From CAJWPI01 sp964571215 (GTDB lineage Bacteria; Pseudomonadota; Gammaproteobacteria; Magnimaribacterales; Magnimaribacteraceae): a stretch of 10,915 nt of DNA. Below the pieces are notes generated by a model. The model was not told where the DNA came from. It did not search any database and saw nothing but the letters and a program-made list of their open reading frames with translations. Location of the stretch: contig CAZMZZ010000045.1 of NCBI GenBank assembly GCA_964571215.1, positions 1 through 10,915 of the forward strand, written 5' to 3'. Both the position numbers and the translations under genes were made by a program. Shown in pieces: positions 1-7,697 of the stretch; positions within the stretch are counted from its first letter, which is position 1, and the number at the start of each line of letters is the position of its first letter.

Positions 1-53
1 GCGCAGCATTCATAATGCTGAGGTCGGTAGTTCAAGTCTACCCATAGCCACCA
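1..53 (+). tRNA. tRNA with CAU anticodon, probably elongator tRNA-Met, 5' part outside the window
   Basis: The 3' two-thirds of a tRNA is visible. The anticodon stem CAGCA/TGCTG (4-8 and 16-20) encloses the loop TTCATAA with anticodon CAT at 11-13. A five-base variable loop (21-25) follows, then the T arm GGTAG-TTCAAGT-CTACC (26-42), the acceptor 3' strand CATAGCC (43-49), discriminator A50 and an encoded CCA (51-53). The acceptor strand implies a 5' strand GGCTATG, very close to the GGCTACG of E. coli elongator tRNA-Met. A lysidine-modified tRNA-Ile(CAU) cannot be fully excluded, because its T loop in E. coli is also TTCAAGT and the D arm is missing here. The gene is convergent with the large CDS that ends 44 bases away. 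Confidence 0.9.
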
Positions 54-57
54 TCCT

Positions 58-90
58 GTTATCTCTCTATTCCCACTCAATAGTTATAAC
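58..90. other. stem-loop between the tRNA and the convergent CDS
   Basis: Two nested 5-bp stems, GTTAT/ATAAC (58-62 with 86-90) and CTATT/AATAG (67-71 with 79-83), are separated by an asymmetric internal loop (CTCT against TT) and closed by a seven-base loop. It fills almost the whole 44-base gap between the tRNA CCA end and the stop codon of the minus-strand gene. It has no T-tract on either side, so it is not a canonical intrinsic terminator. It could be a tRNA 3'-trailer processing structure, a weak bidirectional terminator, or chance. Confidence 0.3.
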
Positions 91-97
91 CTAATGA

Positions 98-2914
98 TCA
101 TCGTTTGTAGCTAAGAGGAATGTCTAAATTATTATCACTGTTAATAAAAGATTTTTCAAAACCCTGGAATCCTCGGATATTATTAGACGAATTCAGATTT
201 CCACCAGTTGAAATTCGATCATAAAGAGGGTGAACTATATTCTTATTCAAGAGTTCACCACCTTGGCTACTAAAGATTGTAATGTTTTTATTTTCTTGAT
301 TAGGTTTATCAAGCATTGTTGTATCCATAACAACAATATTAGAATCTGTATCTACGTTAAAGTTTTGTTCTCCATGTAAAATGATGGAATTATAGAGCCG
401 GATATGGCCGCCATCCCCATATTGCCAATTCTTTTTATAAGCAGAAATTTGAACCCCATTAGAATCAAGATTGGAGTATAACATTTGAACGTTAGATCCA
501 TCTTTGGAGGCCAAACCGATGTTATTACTGTGTAATAAAGAATTATGAACAAGTACATTGGAGTTTTCACCAGCTGATATACCTTTATCTCCAGATTTAT
601 AAAGAAAAACTTGGTCGATTAAGACTTCAGACTCCATTAGGTCTATGGCATCATTCAAAGAGTTCACAATATTCAGGTTCTTTAGAAAAATATTTTTTGA
701 CATATCAATATCAATTGCATCAAAGGCAGAGTTCCTAAAAAAAACATTACTCAACGTAATATCATCACCATAAACAATATGGAGCATATCATCGTATGTT
801 TCGTTATTATTAAACCGTGATTCACTGATAGTAATATCTCTTGTATTGTGCAGTGAAAACATAGACGTGTAGAAGATTCCATTTACTTCAGATCCACTGC
901 CACCACTCATATTGATATGGCTAAATACACTTCCATTAGTTTTCATTCCTTGCAATGCAAAGGTTCCCCAGGCTCGGCCAGAATCTTTTCTTCTTATTCG
1001 AATGGGAGATTGAGGTGTTCCTTCGGCGGTAACCTTATTATGAAATATTAGACTTGTCCCAGCATCAAGATTGATAACTGTACCTGGTAGGATTGAAACT
1101 GGGCTCCTAATATGTTCATCTTTCAAAATATTCACAATGCCTGAAAATCGTATCTCATTATTTACAGTTGACTCAATCTTATTGTTAATTAATGGGACAT
1201 TTAACATGGATGGTAATACATAGTCAGATTTTCTTTTTCTTAGAGTTAGACGATTTCCTGAAAACGGATTACCTGCTGAAACGGATTGAATTTGAATATT
1301 GTTTGAAGAGATAAACTTGAATCCTGTATTGGCAAGTTGTAAATCCTTTTGAACCATATTGCGATCTCTTAAATGACTTTCGCCACTGATCATGATTCTG
1401 TTTGCATATAATCTGACAGGAATAGTAATACTATTGGATGCTTTATCTGAAGACACCTTTATATCTTCAGCGTCTATAAAGTCATTTCCATTTAAGTCTA
1501 AGGCAATCCATTCAGGCGGTGCTCCTTCAAAAGTGACGACTATGTCTGAAATTGGTATTTCTCCATTAATTGTGATGATGAAGCTCTTTTCCTGTGCCGT
1601 CCAAAGAGAATTAGGAGTGGCGTGTAACCTTTTAGTTATATAATCATTAAAAAACTTTAGAGACTCGACAAAATTCGATATATCCACTGGTGGATGAAAA
1701 GTTAAATGGTGAATGTCTCTGCTATATGATACATCTATCAATTCTCTTAACTCTTTGATATGTTTGGCTTCTTCCAATAGAACAGGTTTTTCCTTTGTAT
1801 AATAAAGAAGTTGTTGATATTTTGAATCGATGTACTTGCTACTTCTATTTAATAGCAACTTCAAATTATGTGTCCGTGTCGTATAATCAGATTCCAAAGA
1901 AAGGCCTTTAGATAGATCATGTCTGGCAAGAAAAAAACTCTCTTGCATCTGTGGATCTTGTACTATTGGATGGACAAATCCAGACCATGGATCAATTATT
2001 ATTCTCTGATTATGCATATAGTCGCTCTGAAAAGATTGGGTCAATATTTCATATGCGTTAAATTTAGACCATATTTCTATATCTACTTTTTCGATCAACC
2101 TTTCAAATGCCAACGCATTTGTTTCTGCCTCTCTAATTAATAAAAGAATATTCTGTAGATCTGATTTATCTTGTTCATGTTTCTGATTAAATATAGCTTT
2201 TTTTGACCACAAACTAGTATTGTTAAATAAGTCATAAAACAAACCTAAAGTTCTTTCACTATAGGCCTGTTCGCCTTTATATAGGTTCACAGGCATTATG
2301 TTGTTACGTCGTAAATATTTTTCATTAGGTATTTCTGATTGGATATAAATTCCATAGCTCTCGTCATTAATAAATAACTCTATTAACTGTACTTTGGGAG
2401 ATAAAACTTCCATACGTTTTGCAATATTTCCAGAAGAATATTCTCCCAAAAACCTCTTATATTGAGGTGAGTGTAAATTGAACATTCTATATAACCCAAA
2501 CATCTCTTCTTTTTTTGTTTTGATTTTCCAGGATTTTTTATAAAGCATCCAATTAGTAGGGTTATCTCCCTTATGATTCACTTTTATTTCTTTGAGATTA
2601 CCATTATTTAACATAAAAGCTTTCACCCAATTCTTGGTTGAATAAGGGACGTCTGTCAATAGAGATTGTTGTGATGCCTCACCTATATAAAGATGAATCT
2701 GAGGCAAGCCAATTGATTCATCATCAACAATTGATCTTACAAATTTTCTGATTGTTACTTCTATGTTGTAACCAAGCCAATTGAATGATTTTTTATAATC
2801 AGTCTTGTGTGCAAATTTTAAGTCTGATTCCAATGTATTAACAGATGACACAATAAGAAATAGAAAAGCAACGATTGCTAACATCAAGAATATCGGATGC
2901 CGAGAAGACTTCAT
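98..2914 (-). CDS. exported CotH-kinase-like protein with calcium-loop motif and C-terminal parallel beta-helix
   Basis: Encodes 938 residues from the ATG at 2914. Residues 1-26 form a positively charged start plus a strongly hydrophobic helix, which is a signal peptide or membrane anchor. Residues about 70-435 resemble the CotH spore-coat kinase family (PF08757): an IKVNHKGDNPTNW stretch, a KKSWKIK segment, NDESYGIYIQSE, and SDYMHN-x5-D near 297-308. The usual PWDxD signature is replaced by PIVQDP (316-321), so kinase activity is uncertain. A dockerin/EF-hand-like loop, DLNGNDFIDAED, lies at 473-484. From about 590 to 870 the pattern is that of a right-handed parallel beta-helix: an SILPGTVINLDAGTSL opening, then repeated short strands with N/D-rich turns. 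The start is ambiguous: a GTG at 2929 would add five residues and overlap the upstream gene by 14 bases, whereas the ATG follows that gene's TAA after one base. Neither has a clear Shine-Dalgarno. It is the last gene of the VTC/DUF4956 unit. The target is unknown. Confidence 0.82.
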   Translation of the reverse strand: MKSSRHPIFLMLAIVAFLFLIVSSVNTLESDLKFAHKTDYKKSFNWLGYNIEVTIRKFVRSIVDDESIGLPQIHLYIGEASQQSLLTDVPYSTKNWVKAFMLNNGNLKEIKVNHKGDNPTNWMLYKKSWKIKTKKEEMFGLYRMFNLHSPQYKRFLGEYSSGNIAKRMEVLSPKVQLIELFINDESYGIYIQSEIPNEKYLRRNNIMPVNLYKGEQAYSERTLGLFYDLFNNTSLWSKKAIFNQKHEQDKSDLQNILLLIREAETNALAFERLIEKVDIEIWSKFNAYEILTQSFQSDYMHNQRIIIDPWSGFVHPIVQDPQMQESFFLARHDLSKGLSLESDYTTRTHNLKLLLNRSSKYIDSKYQQLLYYTKEKPVLLEEAKHIKELRELIDVSYSRDIHHLTFHPPVDISNFVESLKFFNDYITKRLHATPNSLWTAQEKSFIITINGEIPISDIVVTFEGAPPEWIALDLNGNDFIDAEDIKVSSDKASNSITIPVRLYANRIMISGESHLRDRNMVQKDLQLANTGFKFISSNNIQIQSVSAGNPFSGNRLTLRKRKSDYVLPSMLNVPLINNKIESTVNNEIRFSGIVNILKDEHIRSPVSILPGTVINLDAGTSLIFHNKVTAEGTPQSPIRIRRKDSGRAWGTFALQGMKTNGSVFSHINMSGGSGSEVNGIFYTSMFSLHNTRDITISESRFNNNETYDDMLHIVYGDDITLSNVFFRNSAFDAIDIDMSKNIFLKNLNIVNSLNDAIDLMESEVLIDQVFLYKSGDKGISAGENSNVLVHNSLLHSNNIGLASKDGSNVQMLYSNLDSNGVQISAYKKNWQYGDGGHIRLYNSIILHGEQNFNVDTDSNIVVMDTTMLDKPNQENKNITIFSSQGGELLNKNIVHPLYDRISTGGNLNSSNNIRGFQGFEKSFINSDNNLDIPLSYKR

Positions 2915-2915
2915 T

Positions 2916-3938
2916 TTACTGACATACACTTTTGCTAGCTATTTGCAGCCTAGAAAACATCATATTGATAGTAATTTTTTTAATTCCTTCAATAATTTTA
3001 TCTAAGCGCATATTAATAACCTCAGTATTGCTCCCCATGGATACTAGAACTAAATCACTGTTTAAATTATTTGAAATATCATAAGCACTTTTTGTGGTAG
3101 TTATGAAGTTCTGTGCTTCAATTATTCTTTGGCTATTCTCAGTAAAAAAAGACATGCTATCTATTTTTATTTCTGTTCCTGGAACAACATTTAAAAACAG
3201 TTTCAATTCTTCAAAATCAAAAGTTTTTTTAGGTATAAACTCATAGTTTCGGTATTCGCCTAATTTCAAACCTGTGATTGAATAAACTTGTCTTTCATTT
3301 TCATCAAACTGGACTGAGAACTCTCTCAATCCTGCGCCTGGATACCCGACATAAAACAACTTAGGACTTTGTCCTCCAAGATTGGCTTTCACGTATTTAT
3401 TACAATAAAACTGTGCAAGCTGTTGATCCCTATTGTTCTCAGCTATTTCTATTGCAACTCTATATGCTTGCTCATCAACCTCTGACAATTCAATTGCTTT
3501 GTCAATATTTGATATGGCTTCTTGATAATCAGAGTCTCCAATTGCTTCTGCTAACCAAATTCTAACTCTATATAAATTAGGGTCAATTTCAAGCAATCTT
3601 ATAAACACTGGTTTAAGAGCTATAAGTTCTCCATGCCTAGCTCTTTCTGCTGCAAACTCTGCCTGATGAAGGATCTCTTCCAAAAATACGGTTCGTCCTT
3701 TAGATATTTTTTTTGATAAATTAATATTTTGTATAATTCTGTTAGAAATCTCTGCATATCTTTGTTGTTGAACAAGCGTTCTAATTACTGATTCTTCGTG
3801 TAATTGATACACATGGATTGCTCTTTCAAACACATCTCTGCGCAAGTCTGAATTGATTGTTAAGACAAACAAAATTAATGATGAAATTAAAATTGAAGAA
3901 AACAACAAACTTTTTATAGCCCTTATTAGTAATTTCAT
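2916..3938 (-). CDS. membrane-anchored TPR-like protein of unknown function
   Basis: Encodes 340 residues and I do not recognise the family. A single N-terminal hydrophobic helix (about residues 8-27) preceded by K/R residues suggests an inner-membrane anchor or uncleaved signal, with the rest in the periplasm. Residues about 85-185 are helical and alanine-rich with TPR-like spacing, for example a repeat reading YQEAISNIDKAIEL around 138-151. From about 192 to 310 the composition changes to alternating hydrophobic and polar residues (KLFYVGYPG, EIKIDSMSFF, SDLVLVSMGSN), which suggests a beta-sandwich, possibly a ligand-binding module. The ATG lies 13 bases after the stop of the DUF4956 gene, and the TAA is one base from the likely start of the CotH gene, so co-translation with both neighbours is likely. 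By context it could be an adaptor linking the membrane protein to the exported CotH protein; this is inference only. Confidence 0.75.
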   Translation of the reverse strand: MKLLIRAIKSLLFSSILISSLILFVLTINSDLRRDVFERAIHVYQLHEESVIRTLVQQQRYAEISNRIIQNINLSKKISKGRTVFLEEILHQAEFAAERARHGELIALKPVFIRLLEIDPNLYRVRIWLAEAIGDSDYQEAISNIDKAIELSEVDEQAYRVAIEIAENNRDQQLAQFYCNKYVKANLGGQSPKLFYVGYPGAGLREFSVQFDENERQVYSITGLKLGEYRNYEFIPKKTFDFEELKLFLNVVPGTEIKIDSMSFFTENSQRIIEAQNFITTTKSAYDISNNLNSDLVLVSMGSNTEVINMRLDKIIEGIKKITINMMFSRLQIASKSVCQ

Positions 3939-3951
3939 GGAAATTGGCTAA

Positions 3952-4722
3952 TCAATAATCTACATCATGCTTGGCAGCCACTAGAGCAACCTCGCTTGTT
4001 TCATCAAGTTTTGCTATATCGCTGGCAAATTCATTTTGATTTTCATCCTTTTTCATTATTATATCGAAGGATAATTTTGCAGTGTTATTATCTCCTGAAG
4101 GCTCTACATGCAATAAAGTAGATTTCTTTGCATATCTAGATATTATCTTTGAGTATTCTTGGGTATCACTTCCGTCGTTTTTAATGCGGAACTGTAAAAT
4201 AAATTCACTTTTATGAATTGATCCATAATTGGAGATATATAACACATACGCAATTAAAGAAATAACCAGACTTCCAGCAAATGCTAAAAAGTAATTGCCA
4301 GTTCCTGCTGCCATACCGGCTGCAAGAGCCCAAAATATATATGCAGTATCCTTAGTGTCTTTTACCACAGTTCTAAATCTTATGATTGACAATGCCCCCA
4401 CTAAAGCAAACGCTCTCGCAAGATTATTGCCAATTACCATAATAACCATAGCAACTATAACTGCCACAAAGATAGTTGTTAGCATAAATGATTGTGAATA
4501 ACTCAAGCCCTTGTGTGTGGCTTTATAAACCCAACTAATAGCCATACCCAAGATAAAGGCAAGCACTAGATTTATTAAAATTTCTGATGGGCCATAAACA
4601 TGTGCAATTCTTTCTGCTTGAAGAAATCCTTCTATTTCACCACTACCAATAGGTAATGAAGAAGTATCGTTCCCAACTGAACCAACAGAAATTGATATTG
4701 ATGTAAAAATTGAATCTAACAC
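3952..4722 (-). CDS. DUF4956 family inner-membrane protein
   Basis: Encodes 256 residues. Four hydrophobic segments are visible (about 46-66, 78-98, 127-145 and 146-164), followed by a soluble C-terminal domain of about 90 residues. Between the second and third segments lies the signature NLARAFALVGALSIIRFRT with KDTKD after it (about 100-125), which is the hallmark of DUF4956 (PF16316). Members commonly sit beside VTC-domain and CotH genes, as here, but their activity is not known. The start is a GTG at 4722, supported by a good ribosome-binding site, GAGAGGG at 4730-4736, seven bases upstream; no ATG offers a better choice. A candidate promoter lies just before it. The C-terminal domain (mixed alpha/beta, FILQFRIKNDG, KLSFDIIMKKDE) may be regulatory. 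Likely role: membrane partner of the VTC polymerase in a shared pathway (inference from context). Confidence 0.88.
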   Translation of the reverse strand: MLDSIFTSISISVGSVGNDTSSLPIGSGEIEGFLQAERIAHVYGPSEILINLVLAFILGMAISWVYKATHKGLSYSQSFMLTTIFVAVIVAMVIMVIGNNLARAFALVGALSIIRFRTVVKDTKDTAYIFWALAAGMAAGTGNYFLAFAGSLVISLIAYVLYISNYGSIHKSEFILQFRIKNDGSDTQEYSKIISRYAKKSTLLHVEPSGDNNTAKLSFDIIMKKDENQNEFASDIAKLDETSEVALVAAKHDVDY

Positions 4723-4744
4723 CGCAGAACCCTCTCAAAATTTA

Positions 4745-4773
4745 ATTATATACCTAATAAATTTAACTGGAAA
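4745..4773 (-). promoter_or_regulatory. candidate internal promoter in front of the DUF4956 gene
   Basis: Reading the minus strand, a TTTCCA -35-like box (4768-4773) is followed after 17 bases by a perfect TATAAT -10 box (4745-4750). A start point near 4738 would leave a leader of about 16 bases containing the GAGAGGG ribosome-binding site. This sits in the 86-base gap after the VTC gene and would allow DUF4956, the TPR-like gene and CotH to be expressed separately from the VTC gene. In DNA this AT-rich, chance -10 matches are common. Confidence 0.4.
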
Positions 4774-4808
4774 AGATTTGAACAATAAATATGGTAACAA
4801 GAATTGAT

Positions 4809-5585
4809 TTATATATCTTCTGCCATGCCACATTGCTCCATTCCAATTACGAATTTTGAAATAGACAATCTCCTTAGATTATAATTTTGAATAATGCGAT
4901 GAAACCATGGAGGCATGCTTCGCTCAAATTTAACCTCAAGCACTGTATATCCTGCACGACATTCTTGAAGAGGTTGAGAATCAGCTCCCGGATATAAGGT
5001 ATCTGTTTTCAGCGCTGTAATGTGAGAATCAAAAGTTAGTCGAAAATATAGACCAAAGTTGTTTAAGTAGGGTCGCCTATCATAGTCAACAAGCACCCGA
5101 GGTTTAAGTCTTTTTCTATTACAATCAAAAACAAACCCTTCTATTAGTTCATTGTCTTTATATTTGCTTAGGATAATGTCATGAAAACTAGGGTGTAAAA
5201 AATAATTTAGATGTTTATTATCTATATTTACTCTCACTTTGTATGTTCTTTCATTGGTTCGCCCTTTTTTTTCTAGAAACAATGGAGTATCACTATCTTC
5301 CTCTTTTGAATATGTTCTTATCCTGTATTTATTTCTTTTTTTCATTCCATCTACTTTTTCGAGAAAGTTTACAGTTGCCCAATTGTCAAAATATAGTGAT
5401 CTTACATAATATTTATTACCTAATTCGGGATGCACGTAACCGTCATATGTCATAAAGAGACGAACTTCTTCTTCAATCGTTTTTGCTAATTGTTTGTTTA
5501 GCAAATACTTAAACTCATATCGAGCAAATTTCTGCAGTTCTTTTCTTCTATTGGAGTTGCTTTTTACTAATGGTTGTTCTGACAT
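4809..5585 (-). CDS. VTC-domain (polyphosphate polymerase-like) protein
   Basis: Encodes 258 residues, essentially one VTC domain (PF09359), the triphosphate tunnel metalloenzyme fold that in yeast Vtc4 makes polyphosphate from ATP. The expected inward-facing basic and acidic tunnel residues are present in order: K26 in EFKYLL, R88 and R90 in KYRIRTY, K106/K107 in FLEKKGR, R170/R171 in VDYDRRPY, R182 in YFRLTFD, E217 and K219 in VLEVKF, and K244 in SISKF. The tunnel therefore looks catalytically intact. There is no SPX domain and no membrane segment, so the protein is cytoplasmic and probably works with the DUF4956 membrane protein encoded next. The ATG at 5585 has no close Shine-Dalgarno; an AGGA lies about 20 bases upstream. 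The product could be polyphosphate or another phosphate transfer; the bacterial VTC proteins of this context are little characterised. Confidence 0.9.
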   Translation of the reverse strand: MSEQPLVKSNSNRRKELQKFARYEFKYLLNKQLAKTIEEEVRLFMTYDGYVHPELGNKYYVRSLYFDNWATVNFLEKVDGMKKRNKYRIRTYSKEEDSDTPLFLEKKGRTNERTYKVRVNIDNKHLNYFLHPSFHDIILSKYKDNELIEGFVFDCNRKRLKPRVLVDYDRRPYLNNFGLYFRLTFDSHITALKTDTLYPGADSQPLQECRAGYTVLEVKFERSMPPWFHRIIQNYNLRRLSISKFVIGMEQCGMAEDI

Positions 5586-5741
5586 AATTAATAAAAAATT
5601 TATCTATCCTGAATTAAGTAAATCTAATTTTTTAATCACAGTAACTAATTCTCGCATAACCTATCCAAGTATACATGATGTGTATCTTTAGTAGATTAAG
5701 TTGAGTCAAAATCTTTGCCAATTAAAATTTGAGGTTACTCC
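5586..5741 (-). promoter_or_regulatory. 156-base intergenic region ahead of the VTC unit, with a small dyad and a possible -10 box
   Basis: This is the longest non-coding gap in the window and the natural place for the promoter of the VTC-DUF4956-TPR-CotH unit. On the minus strand a TATACT box lies at 5668-5673 without a convincing -35, and a TTGACT lies at 5704-5709 without a good -10 at the right distance. A perfect 5-bp dyad, ATACA-TGATG-TGTAT (5671-5685), overlaps the TATACT box and could be an operator. No clear intrinsic terminator follows the oxidoreductase gene, so read-through from upstream is also possible. Confidence 0.3.
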
Positions 5742-6842
5742 TTAAAGTAATAAGTTTGAAACTTTTTTAGCGATGGCTAAAGATGCAGTCAATCCAGGAC
5801 TTTCAATCCCCAAGAGGTTAATTAAGCCCTCTATTTGATGATCTTTTGATGATTGTAGGAGGAAATCAGCAGGTTTCTCGTCTGGACCGTAAATTTTTGG
5901 TCTTATTCCAGTATAGTCTGGAGTTAGTCTATCAGGATCTAGATTGGGCCAATAAGTCTGAATAGACTCTACAAATTTATCTTTTAGTGATTCATCAAAG
6001 GAATAATCTATTTTCTCTGTCCATATCAAATCAGGTCCAAATCTCGCTTTACCACTGATATCAATACTTACATGAATACCTAGACTATGTTTTCTATGTA
6101 AAGGGTAAACTAAGTGATTTTTAAAAGGATGACTGCCACTAAGTTGGAAGTAATGCCCTTTACCATAATAAGCCTGTGGTAATAGATTTTCATCAATGCC
6201 CTCAACCTTCTTAGCAACATCAACAGCATTTAAACCAGCGCAATTAATGAGTGTATCAGTTTCTATAACATAAGATTCGTCGCCCTTTACCTGGACAGTA
6301 AAGCCTGGATTGGATTTACTGATATTTTCTACCTCTGCGTTAAAACTCACGATGACATTGTTTCTTTGTAGATCTGCTTCGAGACTCAACACAAAGTCAG
6401 CAGCATCAATAATTCCAGAACTAGGACAAAATAAGCCTAACTCTGCCTTTATCTCAGGCTGCATTTTTTCTACTTTTTCTTTAGAGAGCAGTTCCAATCC
6501 TTCTACTCCGTTTTCTCTACCCTTGGCATGGAGTTGCTCTAGCCTCTCTATTTCATCCTTGCTGGTAGCAACAACCAGCTTACCAGTATTACGATAACCT
6601 ATATTTCTGTTGTGAACGTACTCGTAGAGCAACCTATTTCCTTCGACACAAAATATGGCTTTATTGGAACCTGTGGGATAATAAATGCCGGAATGGATAA
6701 CGCCTGAATTTCTTGAAGAAGTTTCTTCTCCTGCTCTGGGATTAGCTTCGAGAACTACTACTTCGCGACCTTCCTTAGATACTTCTTTGGCTATTGCAAG
6801 ACCAATTACTCCTGAGCCGACAATAACTGTGTCAGTTTTCAA
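5742..6842 (-). CDS. FAD-dependent oxidoreductase, DAO family, L-2-hydroxyglutarate oxidase-like
   Basis: Encodes 366 residues. The N-terminus carries the Rossmann dinucleotide motif VGSGVIG (8-14) and the acidic residue of VLEAN (E32) expected to bind the FAD ribose. SSRNSGVIHSGIYY (42-55) and the C-terminal GIESPGLTASLAIA (345-358) are typical of the L-2-hydroxyglutarate dehydrogenase/oxidase (LhgO) branch of the DAO superfamily (PF01266). GIRPK is at 312-316. The length fits a single-domain member. The substrate is probably a 2-hydroxy acid but cannot be fixed from sequence. The start is a TTG at 6842: an in-frame TAG lies four codons upstream and no ATG exists before the FAD motif, so a non-ATG start is forced. 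GGGATAGA about 7 bases upstream may serve as ribosome-binding site. The gene starts 39 bases after the esterase gene and is probably co-transcribed with it. Confidence 0.88.
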   Translation of the reverse strand: MKTDTVIVGSGVIGLAIAKEVSKEGREVVVLEANPRAGEETSSRNSGVIHSGIYYPTGSNKAIFCVEGNRLLYEYVHNRNIGYRNTGKLVVATSKDEIERLEQLHAKGRENGVEGLELLSKEKVEKMQPEIKAELGLFCPSSGIIDAADFVLSLEADLQRNNVIVSFNAEVENISKSNPGFTVQVKGDESYVIETDTLINCAGLNAVDVAKKVEGIDENLLPQAYYGKGHYFQLSGSHPFKNHLVYPLHRKHSLGIHVSIDISGKARFGPDLIWTEKIDYSFDESLKDKFVESIQTYWPNLDPDRLTPDYTGIRPKIYGPDEKPADFLLQSSKDHQIEGLINLLGIESPGLTASLAIAKKVSNLLL

Positions 6843-6881
6843 AACAATCTATCCCAATAAAAGATTCTTTCTTTGTTGTTG

Positions 6882-7688
6882 TCACTTTAAATATTTAGAA
6901 AAAAATAAAGCCTGTAAATTAGCCACTGTCCTTCCATAAGATGGTTCACCATCAAAAGCGTGTTCCTCTTCTGAGAAGATATGTAATTCTGCAGGTCTAT
7001 TTGCTGCTATAAGTGCTTCGTAAAAATCCGTACTGTCTTTTAACTTTACTAAACTGTCAGAAGAACCATGAATAAGCATAGTAGGAGGATATTCTTTAGT
7101 AACATACTTCATGGGGCTTGCTTTGTCGTATGCAGACTGTTCCGCTTCTTTCCCCATTAGCATTAAAAAAGCATTTTCAAGAGGATCTATATGAGTGAGG
7201 TTCTTGATAGTTGTTGGGGGGTAAATGGCGCAAACTGCCTTTACTTCAGAAGTCACTTGGTTATTTCCTCCCTCTCCCTCAAACTCGTTATCGTAACCTT
7301 GCGTTGCAGCCATTAAAGACAAATGTCCTCCTGCAGAGTTACCCGTTATTCCAATTCTATCTGGATCTAAGCCCAAATCATTAGCATTGGTTCGAAGATA
7401 ACGGATCGCACAATTGACATCTTGAATTTGAGCCGGCCATAAAGCTTCGTCTGATAAACGATAAGAGTTGCACATACAAACAAAACCCAATCTAGATAAC
7501 AATATACCGTAACCCCTTAATTGAGATTTGTCTCCTTCTAGCCACCCACCTCCATGAACAATAAGAATAGCTGGCCTATCCTTTCCTACTTTGGGTGGAA
7601 GAAAAATATCAGCTAGTAGATCACGGGTTCCAGCTTTACCAATTACGACATCTTCCTCTATGGAAACTCTACCTTCTTGAACTTTCAT
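6882..7688 (-). CDS. alpha/beta-hydrolase, esterase/lipase of the BD-FAE / HSL-like group
   Basis: Encodes 268 residues. It has the oxyanion motif HGGGW (45-49), the nucleophile elbow GNSAGG with Ser118, and candidate acid Asp211 (in HGSSDSLV) and His243 (in EEEHAFD), so the catalytic triad appears complete. The length and spacing suit small carboxylesterases of the BD-FAE/arylformamidase-like type. There is no signal peptide, so it should be cytoplasmic and act on small esters or amides; the actual substrate is not determinable. The ATG at 7688 lies only 24 bases from a strong terminator hairpin and has no Shine-Dalgarno; a TATAAA box sits 9 bases upstream, which suggests a nearly leaderless mRNA. 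It probably forms a unit with the downstream FAD oxidoreductase. Confidence 0.88.
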   Translation of the reverse strand: MKVQEGRVSIEEDVVIGKAGTRDLLADIFLPPKVGKDRPAILIVHGGGWLEGDKSQLRGYGILLSRLGFVCMCNSYRLSDEALWPAQIQDVNCAIRYLRTNANDLGLDPDRIGITGNSAGGHLSLMAATQGYDNEFEGEGGNNQVTSEVKAVCAIYPPTTIKNLTHIDPLENAFLMLMGKEAEQSAYDKASPMKYVTKEYPPTMLIHGSSDSLVKLKDSTDFYEALIAANRPAELHIFSEEEHAFDGEPSYGRTVANLQALFFSKYLK

Positions 7689-7697
7689 TATTGGAAT

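Noticed and set aside
54..5741. Second copy of the tRNA 3' end as an attachment site.
   Set aside because: Reading through the intergenic stretches, I found no convincing repeat of the T-arm/acceptor sequence and no integrase gene.
6310..6939. Plus-strand open frames of 84-95 codons opposite the oxidoreductase and esterase genes.
   Set aside because: They lie antisense to clearly conserved proteins, are serine-rich as expected for shadows, and show no domain or start signal.
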